Of a stretch of DNA of 64,000 nt, positions 11,001-19,840 are shown piece by piece. The notes beneath the pieces were generated by a model. That model searched no databases, had not been told where the DNA came from, and worked only from the letters and a program-made list of their open reading frames with translations. The DNA comes from Tolypocladium sp. Sup5 PDA-1. Its lineage: Eukaryota > Ascomycota > Sordariomycetes > Hypocreales > Ophiocordycipitaceae. A program made the translations under genes and the position numbers. Location: the NCBI GenBank assembly GCA_000750105.3, contig JPHH03000010.1:186001-250000 (forward strand), read 5' to 3'. Numbering within the stretch: position 1 is the first letter of the stretch; every line of letters begins with the position of its first letter.

Positions 11001-11437
11001 AAGAGCTGGTCGAGCGACGACAGCACCAGCTGCGACGCCTCGGACGCGGCGGCCAGCGTGGTGCCCGTGAGCCGGAAGCTCGCGGCGGTCCAGAAGACGA
11101 CCTGCGAGACGGCGTAGTGCAGGCTCTCGAGGCTGCGCTCCAGCACCGTCTCGGCGTCGGCGGCGGCGAGCTGCGAGTCGGACTGGGCGAGGGCGTCGCG
11201 CGCGGCGCGGCTCAGCACGCCCTCGACGACGCCGCGCGCGAGCTCCAGGCTCGAGAGGGTGGTGAAGCGCGCGGCGTCGAGGCTGTAGGTGCCGACGAGG
11301 GCGCCGACGCGGATGGCGAGGCTGGTTGAGCGCGTGGCGAGGCTGACGGCGTGGGCGACGGGGGCGGGGAGGAGGGTCGGGCCGGGGTGGTGGGAGGTTG
11401 GAGCGGCCTCGACGTCGCGAGGCTTGCCTCTGGGCAT
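8027..11437 (-). CDS. Large class-3 lipase (diacylglycerol-lipase-like)
   Basis: A single-exon gene of 1,136 residues. The N-terminal 200 residues are Ala/Leu-rich amphipathic helices (ALVGTYSLDAARFTTLSSLE, VVFWTAASFRLTG), about 400 disordered Ser/Pro/Lys-rich residues follow, and the C-terminal third is a Lipase_3 alpha/beta hydrolase. The catalytic Ser lies in VLCGHSLGGAVTSLLG near residue 886, a candidate Asp in VVHGNDLVPHLS near 971 and a candidate His in LTDHSPAKYE near 1115. The block KAVVLACRGTLGFEDVMADM is the oxyanion-side strand typical of sn-1-specific diacylglycerol lipases. Substrates are probably membrane-derived acylglycerols or phospholipids. The N-terminal helices suggest peripheral membrane or lipid-droplet binding, but this is inference. 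It is transcribed divergently from gna1. Long opposite-strand frames over it are shadows caused by high GC. Confidence 0.85.
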   Translation of the reverse strand: MPRGKPRDVEAAPTSHHPGPTLLPAPVAHAVSLATRSTSLAIRVGALVGTYSLDAARFTTLSSLELARGVVEGVLSRAARDALAQSDSQLAAADAETVLERSLESLHYAVSQVVFWTAASFRLTGTTLAAASEASQLVLSSLDQLFGSTDSSRAVASIVTLVRREFNNPATGACREKVGVVDLVLALGALAYLQQACRRSPAEEQRRRAYEEIIWDVVVLNDGERIDVQDTDDAGAGELSSSGVAGPGPGHDRHGVEDDEAVLARMKSQIISSLSPGTTVSISNSVSSVQTITVDVEGPDLPSLPTPPGAEIIETRGPSSASANRRPWTPRGQNGESSYRVVYRIQRDKFRSTWFRGEDEGSEPAVVELADDGPSSPRQIGQTSAPCDGPPAFSHSSPASLSKLAPGQESAVWESPPSSSPSTPGASTITMSDTAEVDGSSKLRRSSQPTHTSPAEPTANQKKQRSPLTGTGSRDNARPGSDSGKRSLSKKKGESALPLKSTDKRSGLKQVLKGGGQSLSNIWNKEATSPEASRASSKPKPQWKTPSTSSNPPDPRAGKPKPSVPRNQNQQMQHSLAARRSLQTPEPIPRSSSRASYVSIHERRRDSIVSQTDAYSIQSNGEMRPASPTIVRTDYSTQESTMRPRSDVYSATSVPPSPHKGHRRSTSYAPSLYSLATNDSQSSLVLSSYYQKSAYNASDALSTLRREGFVDGTFPAGHLLPNIVRYMRFSSACYGSHFLKFMGISTEPPALGVWDGTHHDVRHFVHHTESEAGNILLASFVDPQGGADASGATGTGVPLVHYISLDHEAKAVVLACRGTLGFEDVMADMACEYDDMIWRGRRYKVHKGIHASARRLLYGDDGRVLVTIKEALREFPDYGLVLCGHSLGGAVTSLLGVMLAQPNPDGPGFVISAEPHIRLWRPASAATADARSGDIRLPSGRRIHVYAYGPPGVMSPSLRKITRGLITSVVHGNDLVPHLSLGLLHDLQALALAFKTDDGSHTRAEIRARMWLALQAGLADKWHSQPRSCAAVPPREADEQWVLPALGALRDSMTSARLVPPGEVFAIESTRVLRRDAFVALDEGPVGRPAQRVVLKYVRDVEARFGEVRFGTGMLTDHSPAKYEDALNKLRLGVVE

Positions 11438-12775
11438 GGCTGATGTTGTGGTCGAGGATGGGGGTGCTTTGGTGGTGGCGTTTCAGGGGGACGCAGCATT
11501 ATACAAAGCAAGGTACACGAACTTCATCTAGGTAAAGTGTATGCAAAGAGGGAAACAGGTACGGAGGATGTTGGAAGACACGCGAGGATCTTCTACAGGA
11601 TGCCATGTTTCCAGTGGCGAGCGGACCTCGAGCCGTGACGACGAGGTCAACAACACGGGCGTCTGGCAGATGCCGCCGATAAGTGCTTGCATGTGATTGT
11701 ACCTCGTCGGGACAGGAATGACGAATGGGGGGCTCCCACGTTGGGGAGCCGCGGACCCACGCTCGGCAATCGTGCACTGTGTGATTGACGAGTGCATTCT
11801 TTGGCTGTTTTTGCATAACAATGGAGACATTTCCGCCTGTCCTGTCATCTTGAGCTGTTCAGAGTTGCGGTGCCTGGCATGTGTGGCCGGGCGTTCAGGA
11901 ACGGGGGCGGGCGGATGGAGTCGCCGCCGGGTGCAACCGCTGCGGCTGCAGGGCGTCTGCTGCACACTGAGTGACGGGAGCCTACATAACGTGAATCTCG
12001 TCCTCACGAGGCTGGCAGCGTCGATGAATTGTTTAACTTGGATATAAAAGCCACCAACTGGAAAGACGTTGAGCTCTCATCGTCGGGCTGAGCAAGGTGG
12101 GACGAAAACGAGAATCCATCGGCTCGGCAGCGTCAGTGCGTCATGGGCCCCGTTTCCAAGAATAAACACGACCAAGACGACGATGGAGCACAGCGTCAGC
12201 CACACCTGGGCCTTCCACTCACTGCAATCTGGCTGCTGAGTGCTGACTCTCGTCGTCTCCCTGGAACCCCTGCGTCCACCGCGGCGTGCCCGCTGTGCAG
12301 GCTGCGAGTGGCTAGTCCCGATGGCTGTGGCGCAGGCCCCAGGGAAGTGTCTCGTAGAGCACAGCAGGGCAGCGACCGCATGCGGCTGTTCAGGGGACGA
12401 ATCCAGGCACAGGGGGCGGCAGTCCCGAAATACAGGGCCATCGCGGCGCAGCATTGAGGTGACGGGATCCAATTGGAGGCCCACAGCGACCGACCCCTGG
12501 GAGCGAGACCTGACGCAAGGACCCGATCCGGGCGTCAGTCAGCCTCGTACCGCAGCTGTTGCGATCCATCAATTGATTGATTGCGGCTGTTTCTGCTTCT
12601 TCCTCTTCATCTCACGTCCATCGCGTCCATCTCCTCGTCCTCTCCCTCCCTTCCTCCCACTCCGTCGCCTACGGCAAATCAATCTCGAGCAGCCAATTCC
12701 ACGACGCGCCCTCCATTTCGCTACCAGCGCCGACGACCCAGCTCGAATAGACCACCGCCTCGCAGCACCACCGCA
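11438..12775. other. Divergent intergenic region, 1.34 kb
   Basis: This region holds the promoters of the lipase (minus) and gna1 (plus). A TATAAAAG box sits at 12043-12050 on the plus strand, too far from gna1 to be its core promoter unless there is a long leader. A 135-residue minus-strand frame at 12077-12484 contains one hydrophobic helix but has no homology that I recognise. The last 200 bases before gna1 are C/T-rich. Confidence 0.5.
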
Positions 12776-13386
12776 ATGGCTGCCGAAGAGGGCCTCTTCT
12801 CGTCCGCCCTCATCTCGCCCGAGGTCTCGGCCGCGCTGCCCAAGGGCTACAAGCTGCGCGCGCTGCGCAGGGCCGACTTTGACAGCGGCTTCCTCGACTG
12901 CCTGCGGGTGCTGACGACGGTCGGCGACATCACGCGCGACGAATTCGAGGGCCAGTACGAGCGCATGGAAAAGCAGGAGGGCTACTACATTATCGTCATC
13001 GAGGACGAGGAGGCCGCTGTGGTCGCCACGGGGGCGCTGATAGTCGAGCGCAAGTTGTATGCTTCCCTCTCCGTCTCTTCGTGCTTTCGCCTGGCGATGA
13101 CCTCGACTCTGGACCGACGCTGACTCGTCCCGTGCCCTGCAGCATCCACAACCTCGGCGCCGTCGGGCACATCGAAGACATTGCCGTCTCCAAGAGCCAG
13201 CAGGGCAAGAAGCTGGGCCTGCGCCTCATCCAGGCCCTCGACTTCGTCGCCGAGCGCATCGGCTGTTATAAGAGCATCCTCGACTGCAGCGACGCCAACG
13301 AGGGCTTCTACGTCAAGTGCGGCTTCCGGCGCGCCGGCCTGCAGATGGCGCATTACTACCAGGGCAGCAAGAGTAAGCCTCAATAG
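12776..13386 (+). CDS. gna1: Glucosamine-6-phosphate N-acetyltransferase
   Basis: Exons are 12776..13056 and 13143..13386 (donor GTATGC, acceptor GCAG), giving 174 residues. This GNAT enzyme converts glucosamine-6-phosphate and acetyl-CoA to GlcNAc-6-phosphate, the second step toward UDP-GlcNAc and hence chitin, N-glycans and GPI anchors. Family blocks are LRALRRADFDSGFLDCLRVL and LTTVGDITRDEFEGQY; then VERKF, completed across the splice, IHNLGAVGHIEDIAV, the acetyl-CoA P-loop QQGKKLGLRLIQALD, and LDCSDANEGFYVKCGF with Tyr and Cys near the active site. The phase-2 splice restores VERKFIHNLG, matching the yeast and human enzymes, so the intron is certain. The start was set at the ATG in CCGCAATGGC because the upstream frame is Pro/Arg-rich non-coding leader. 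The length is normal for Gna1. Confidence 0.95.
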
Positions 13387-14723
13387 GCCCGTTTCTCTCC
13401 CGTCACATCATACACCGCGTTGGATCATGGACGATCCCTAATGTTTTGTGGTTTGCTTCTTCTTTTTGGAAAAACCACCTGCTTGTTTGTGCGTCTTTGA
13501 GCATCATTCCTGCGTTGCATGGAGGCTGATGCTGGGTTTCTCGGGTTGACACGGCGCAGGTAGCAAAATCTAGAGTTGGATGTGTTAGAGGGCTCAGCAA
13601 TAGAACTGTTTATACAATACCGTCGCCGTTTCGATTTTCCGATAACTGATGCTGCCATCGAGGGCCGGGTGTTGTGTTCGACAAAGGACCGGATCGCGGC
13701 CTGTACCAACGGGACGGGGCGAGCGGACGTAACACAGCACGGGCGAAGCCCAAGTACGGGCCAGGACCTCGCTCACAGACGGTCAAACGAGTTTCCAACT
13801 GTCCATTTTAAACGTACGGAGTATTACAGCGGCCGCTTATGCAGCCGCCTATTGGGCGCATGCACGTCTGCGGACGGCGCCGCTACCCCAGACTCCGCCC
13901 TGTCCCGGAGCGTGCCCGTTGCAGCAGGCCCGCTCGTGCCCAATGCAATGGACTTTGGGGACTTGCAGTTGCAGTGCAGCGTGGGAGACATGGTCATTCG
14001 GACGGGAAGCATGTGATTGCGGTGGTGCCGATGCTGTCGGGGGCGCTGTCGTGAAGCGGGGGCGTATATAGACTGGGCGGCTGGCGTTGCCCTTTTTTGT
14101 GTCGTGGGTTTGGAATCTGCTTGCGAGCGTTGACTTGAATCTTGCAGCTGAGAATTGCTGCCCTGAAGTTCCGTCGCGTGGACGAAGAGTGACGAGCGTC
14201 CAGCTGCGGCGTCCTTCGAACCACCATGCTGGAAGAGCTGCACCCGGTGCTGACGCGAGTCCGCATCGCGGCACTGCAGGCTGAGTGAGCTCTCCCGAAT
14301 CGCCATAGCAGCGTGGGAAGTGAGGATGCTAATGGCGAAAACAGGGCCGTGGCGAGGCTGCCGCCGTCGAGCCGCAACGTCGTACGATTCCAGCGCAGCA
14401 AGGTCACGACGGTCATGGGGCCGGCTGGGACCTGGACGCTGGCCAAGAAGCGGGTCGTTCGCGCGAGGCGAGAGGTGTAATGAGGCTTCCTGCACATGAA
14501 TTATGCGGATGCTCTTGTTGGAGTTGTGGCATGCGGTGCGAGGCTATGGATGGGCAGGCAGACCGTGGCGTTGAAGGACGGGGTGAGAGCTGGTTATGAC
14601 AAGGGCTATTCCTTTCATGTTTTGTTGTCTCTTTGGCTTATACACAAATCTGCACCAGTCTCGCCTCTATGTCGATGAACTCGCGCGGGCAACACTCCAT
14701 CTATCACACGTCTAACCGTCCTA
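13387..14723. other. Convergent intergenic region, 1.34 kb
   Basis: This stretch lies between the 3' ends of gna1 and the short-chain dehydrogenase. Several overlapping frames of 140-220 codons occur on the minus strand (13824-14497), but they have no recognisable domain, conflict with one another and look like GC-driven shadows. One TACGGAGTA element is at 13815-13823 and a TATATA run at about 14065. No supported gene. Confidence 0.5.
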
Positions 14724-15611
14724 TTACCTTCCCATCCACCCGCCATCAACCACCAACGTATGCCCACTCACATAGCCACTCGCCCGACTCGCAAGATACA
14801 CCGCCGTGCCCTTGAAGTCCTCGGGCGACCCCCACCGCCCCGCGGGGATGCGCGCGCTGATGCTGGCCAGGCGCTCCGGGTTGGCGAGCAGCGCCGTGTT
14901 CATCTCCGTCTCGATGTACCCGGGGGCGATGGCGTTGACGGTGACCCCCCGCGCGGTCCACTCGTTGGCGAAGCTCTTGGTCAGCTGGCCGACGGCGCCC
15001 TTGGAGGCCGCGTACGCGGGCACCGTGAGGCCGCCCTGGAAGGTGAGCAGCGAGGCGAAGTTGATGATGCTGCCGCGGCGGGCGGTGGTCGGCGAGGGCG
15101 GCAGGGAGAGCATGTGCGCGCCGAGGTCGCGGTTGAGGGCGAAGACGGCGTTGAGGTTGACTTGGATGACCTGCGCGCCTCGCTGTTAGTCCTCGTTGTG
15201 CGAGCTACGGGACGGGACCTACGTCGTTGAAGTCGCTGTCGGGAAACTCCTCGCACGGGTGCCGGCGCTGGATGCCGGCGCAGGTGACGAGGATGCGGAC
15301 CTCGTGCCCGTCGGCGAGGACCTTGGGCGTCAGGGCCGCGACCTGCTCCGGGCTGGCCATGTCGGCCGTGTAGATCCACGCCTTGCGGCCGAGCTTCTCG
15401 ACGGCCTCTTTGGTGGCCGTGCTGCTGGTGTCCCGCTGCCACAGGTCAGAGGCTGTTCAGTTCACCCATTCATCGCGGAACGCCGTACCTGGACAAGGAT
15501 AATGTCCGCCCCGGCCTCGGCGAGGCCAACAGCTACGGCCTGGCCGATGCCGCGGGTGCAGCCCGTGACGAGGGCCGTCTGGCCCTGGAGCGAGAATATG
15601 GGCGATGCCAT
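14724..15611 (-). CDS. Short-chain dehydrogenase/reductase (2-deoxy-D-gluconate 3-dehydrogenase-like)
   Basis: Exons are 15611..15489, 15435..15223 and 15170..14724, all phase 0, giving 260 residues. It is a classical SDR: nucleotide loop TGCTRGIG near residue 17, TCAGI in place of the usual NNAG, catalytic Ser152 (INFASLLTFQGG), Tyr165 and Lys169 (YAASK), then the PG motif in AIAPGYIETEMNT and C-terminal GHTLVVDGGWMGR. Close relatives of this shape include bacterial KduD, which interconverts 2-keto-3-deoxygluconate-type sugar acids using NAD(H), so a role in pectin- or sugar-acid catabolism is plausible. Substrates of fungal members are mostly untested, so the specific name is tentative. The intron before VIQVNLNAVF has a good branch site (GGACTAACAG). 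The residue after Ile in the first strand has no clear NADP-binding Arg. Confidence 0.85.
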
Positions 15612-16729
15612 CGTGTCTTCTTCTCTTGTGATTGAGGCTAGGTTCTTCAACGCTTCAGTTCGACGAAAAGACGGGTTTAATGTCCAGAGTTTCAACGCCG
15701 GAGGATGTCAACGGAGGAGGGGCATTTGCCGATGGATCCATCCGCGGGGCAGCTCCAACGGCTAATGCATCCCGCGATGATTGCGGGCCGGCGCCTCTTA
15801 CTCAATGCGGCAATTCCCCTTGCAGCCATTCCCCATCGCTTAATGATCCGGCAATGTGCGCATGGGATGCACTGTTGCCGTGGTGTTGCCTAAAGACGAC
15901 GGATGGAATTTTTTTTTTAAAAAACATATTCCTAGTCGTCTATTCTCCACTTCCGTTGCATGTACATATGCGTTATGTTGGGTACTCGGGGGCTGCCGAA
16001 GCAGATGTCCGTGAATACTCGAGTCACCAGAGGCTGAGAGCGTGGTCAAAAACTGAGGAACCAGGGTCCATCAACCCGGACAAGATACTTCTTTATCTAG
16101 GTAACTACTAGTAAATATATTTATAATATGAAGTAACTTAATCTTAGGTTAAACTTAGCTATAATATCTATTAAGACTTCGAAAGACCTTTTCAAAGGTT
16201 ATTGTAAAGGTCTCCTTAATTTTTAAATTCTCCAGGTCGGGTAAGTCGTCGGATTTTAGTTGTTCAAAATCACCGACCTTGTCTTCATCGTCAACGGCGG
16301 ACCCAAGATTCCTTCGAATCATGCCTTTATTTCATTTCATTGTGGCAACATACTCAAATTCCCGGCGCGTCTAGTATTGCATCTCTGCTGACCGTCTTCG
16401 TCATGGCTTACTACGATACCATCAGAACCCGAGAACGTTTTCGAAGAGGGTATCGTCTGAGGGCATGAAAAAGTTGGTGGTCCTTGATATCCGGCATATC
16501 CTCTATTGCGTGTACGCACCGCTCGTGAACCGTCAGACGCCAAGGCTGGTTGGGTCTCGAGATGTTTGTCTACAATGTCTTTGATCGAGACAAACGTCAT
16601 CCCGACCAACGGCAGCTTCATGCGCGAGAGCGATCGCCACTACGGGCAACGGACCGGAGTATCCCGTCTGTCTCTCGCCTAGCCAACATGAGTTGAAGCC
16701 ACGGAGCAAACAAACTCCAAACACACAAT
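15612..16729. other. Intergenic, 1.12 kb, with AT-rich patch
   Basis: This stretch lies upstream of the short-chain dehydrogenase and downstream of the SAT4 gene. It contains a strongly AT/TA-rich patch at about 16097-16232. Short frames at 16337-16724 on the minus strand have no recognisable domain. No gene supported. Confidence 0.5.
16097..16232. repeat. AT-rich, TpA-rich island (possible RIP relic)
   Basis: The base composition drops abruptly to very AT-rich with many TA dinucleotides (for example TAAATATATTTATAATATG), unlike flanking DNA. Such islands in Sordariomycetes are often repeat copies degraded by repeat-induced point mutation. The parent element cannot be recognised. Confidence 0.4.
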
Positions 16730-18102
16730 CTACCGTGACCTGTCGGAATCGATATCCCTCGATACTTCTTGGTTGATTGTCGTGTGGACCTCGATCCCCC
16801 TCAGCTCAATTTCTGAAGAGTTTTGCTTCTGCTTCTGTTCGCTCTGCGACAACTGTCCTCGTTTGTCGTGCGCGCCGCTCACAGATGTTCTGATGTCGTT
16901 CATTGGGTGAAAACCCCACGTTCCGCCGCTTCTGGGTACGTCGTACGAGCGGTAGTAATTGCCGGCTTTTCCGCTCGTAGTGCTGTCATCCAAAGCCTTC
17001 TTGAATAGAGGCCCGAGCTGTGGCATACTGCCGCACAAGACTGTAAAGTTGTTCTCGAGCAAGGTCCATAAGCCTTCCAAGTTGCTCGATGCTACCAACC
17101 TGTCAGAAACGGAGATGCTTTCACGCTCCGACCAGATGTACTTCATACCGAGTCAGAGGGTTTTGGGGCTTACTTACTGGATAGATTCGCCGTGTCAAAG
17201 TATCCAAACTGCACGGCGCGGAGAAGACTGAAGACGCAAACACTAATCGCATGTGAGAAACGCAGCCAGTTCATCAAACCAAGGAAAACGTACACGACAC
17301 CAACGCAGAGGATGGAACTGATTGCCAACTTGCTCTTCGTCTTGATCTGCAGGTTCCAGACGGTGGGCATCGGGATGAAGAGAATGATAACATCCATTAC
17401 CACGGCGAACGAGGCAATCAGCTTGCTTTCGATCATGTATACGTCGTTATCGACACACCAACCGCCTGGGATCGTTCGGTCCCAATAGTAGGCAACAGGG
17501 TGGCAGAAGAAGATGGTATAGAAGAAGTTGGAGAGGCCCCAGATGACGACGGCCACCGCCATGATATCCAAGGCCACGCGAACTGCCTTTCTGACCGCGA
17601 TAACGCGTCGTAGGAAGAGAATGATGGAGAGTTTGGCGCATATCATCGAGCTGGACCAAAACTTGATGACGAGCCATGAGCCCTAGGAAGGACCGAAAGA
17701 GTCAGCTACTGCGCATGTATCGATACGCCCCCGCCCGTATTGTGACATACTAGCTGGAATCGAACCCGCCTGTAGTGTGGCAACAGTTTATCCGGAACTC
17801 CGATGCCATTGAATGCCTCTGTGAGTACCAGTTAGCCATCTCCTTGCGTCGCCTTGCACGCACAAGCACCGAAGGGGTACCGCGGACTGACTCAAGAGAA
17901 CGGACGCCGTGTCTCCCCACATCAGCACCACGGCGCATCCCATTAAAATATCCTCCGCCCTAACTTTTGACGAGACCTTTCGCGTGGCGTATACCCGCAG
18001 GATGTATGCGATGGTCGCGAGGATGGTGAATGTCAAAGGAACGGCGGTCGTGACCCTTCTCCAATATGCCGCCTCCTCCGACTCTGGAAAGTCTCTGCCC
18101 AT
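16730..18102 (-). CDS. SAT4-family (fungal rhodopsin-like) integral membrane protein
   Basis: Five exons, 18102..17892, 17818..17751, 17682..17294, 17242..17178 and 17091..16730, join to 364 residues. It has seven predicted membrane helices, such as TAVPLTFTILATIAYILRVY, AEDILMGCAVVLMWG, FWSSSMICAKLSIILFLRRV, IMAVAVVIWGLSNFFYTIFF, CHPVAYYW and SFAVVMDVIILFIPMPTVW. The pattern C(H)P.AYYWD...GGWC.D and IP.P..W.LQI..K.K is the hallmark of the SAT4/Pth11-related domain. It lacks the N-terminal CFEM cysteine domain of Pth11. The family is large in filamentous fungi; members act in surface sensing or sit near secondary-metabolite genes, but the biochemical role is unknown. Introns 1 (donor GTCAGT) and 4 (GTAAGT) are well supported; intron 3 (GTACGT, 51 bp, weak branch site) was chosen because it removes a polar insert from helix 6. 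The cytosolic tail is Ser/Gln/Lys-rich. Confidence 0.75.
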
Positions 18103-19840
18103 TGTGCCAAGCTCTGGCGGCGAGAATATCCCCGCAACAGAAGACGCAGGAAGCAGGGCTGTGTTTTGTTAGAGAAGAAGCGATCGAGGAGCAATCCCTG
18201 CTGCCCTGCTCCCGGATCCTCCTGCTCTATGTATGTAAAGTGAACTGGCGACAAAGGACGACGGCTGGCGTGTTGAGCGCAAAATCGACCAACATCATGA
18301 TTCTTCCCTCGGTAGCCGCAGCGCACATCTCCCATAGGAAGCCGGAGGTGTTGTAGCTAGCTTGCCGGGCCGCTGTTATTTGAAAGAAAACAACGGAAAG
18401 AAAAGTACGGATGACGGAGCACGGGATAACGGCTAGGAACCTTGCAATGATCTTCAATCAAAGAGCTGCAAAGTCAGGCCCCTTTGATTGCTGGGAGCTG
18501 TAGGGATTTGAATGGCTTGCTACGGAGTATGTGAGTAGCTGATCTTGTGGCAAGCTAGCTGCTTTCACAGTAGCCTGGGACGTGGCTACGCCGCTGCCAG
18601 GGGCCTCTGACACTCTCAGCTCTGAACAACGTGGACGTGGTAATTCACAAGCAGCCAGGTGGGAAGGAATTCTGGTGCGAGGAATCAATGGCGAGGCAAC
18701 TGCTGGGTGCCCGGGGTCACGCAGCCGACCTTGTAATACGAGGTTGCATGCGTAAATAGCAAAGCGGGGTGTTGCACCTCGCAGTCAGAGCCTGACGCCC
18801 TCTGGCCGCTCGTTCCCGCATGCCACGCTCTGACTCTTTTTGTTTTATAACATGGTGAGAGGCCGGCGTTATTAACCAGGTCGTCTCATGTGAAAACAGG
18901 AACTATCAAGAGTGATGCACACTCAACATAAAGTTAAAGGTAATGGTAATTCCGCAACCTTTTCTTCTTGTTGTTGGGTGTGAGGCATCCTGTGTAAACT
19001 AGGGGAAACCTCCTTCCAAAACCGAACCAGCGGGTGCAATAAGCGAGCTCAGCTTGTTCCCCAACAAAACTGCGTGTTTGGTTGGCTGACATGCAAGGAT
19101 AAGCACGACTGTCCCTGGATTGGCACTGAGTGTTGGTCAGCATGTTGGCTGCCAGCTTGCGGCGCAGATGTCTGCATCGGAAAAGATCATCCCGCAGCGT
19201 AGGATGATGTCTTTTCATCCCTGCTTCTATTATTCCGTCTAGAAAATACATGAACGTTACGGGATACATACATACGGCCATGCCTCGGCCGCTGTGGGCC
19301 GAATTGAAAAGTTCTCGGTCGTTGTCTGCCGACGGATACGGCATGAGTATGTCAATGATCTTGTTTATGTCTACGAGTATCTCGATATTGAAGACTTAAA
19401 AGAAACAATGGGGGAGACAATTGGAGAGTACGGAGTACGTTGGTTGCTAATATGTAAAAACAGCAGAACCAGGCCTTATTAGTGTCGGGTTCGCCTGCAG
19501 AAAACTATTTGAACGCTATTACTCCGTAAGTTACTGTCAGCCGATAGCTCTGAGCTCCACCGCTGCTGACTCCAATCATTTCCCGGCGCGTTCTTTACTT
19601 CCAACATCCAATTTGAGCGCTAGAGACTCCAGTCTGCGAGGATTGTCGACCCGCCGAGTCCGCATATCCATGGTTGATGGCAAATACATATACGGTTCAG
19701 TGGCAGCCTCCGCGGGTGAGTGTCCTGGGCGAGATTTTTCTATCTAATCGTCTCTTCTTCTCCTTGTGGATGGATGTAACTTAACCCTCGAGACTGCCCT
19801 CTGATACAGTCACAGTCGCCAATCAGTTCCCCATCACACC
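18103..19840. other. Divergent intergenic region, 1.74 kb
   Basis: This region lies between the starts of the SAT4 gene (minus) and the FAD oxidase (plus). It contains three TACGGAGTA/TACTCCGTA elements (18521-18529, 19429-19437, 19520-19528). A 136-codon minus-strand frame at 18934-19344 has no recognisable domain. No gene supported. Confidence 0.5.

Noticed and set aside
13824..14497. Overlapping 167- and 223-codon minus-strand frames after gna1
   Set aside because: They conflict in frame, have no recognisable domain and no clear splice structure.
17750..17775. tRNA T-arm-like GGTTCGATTCC on the minus strand
   Set aside because: It lies in a coding exon of the SAT4 gene (RVRFQL), and no acceptor or anticodon stem can be formed around it.
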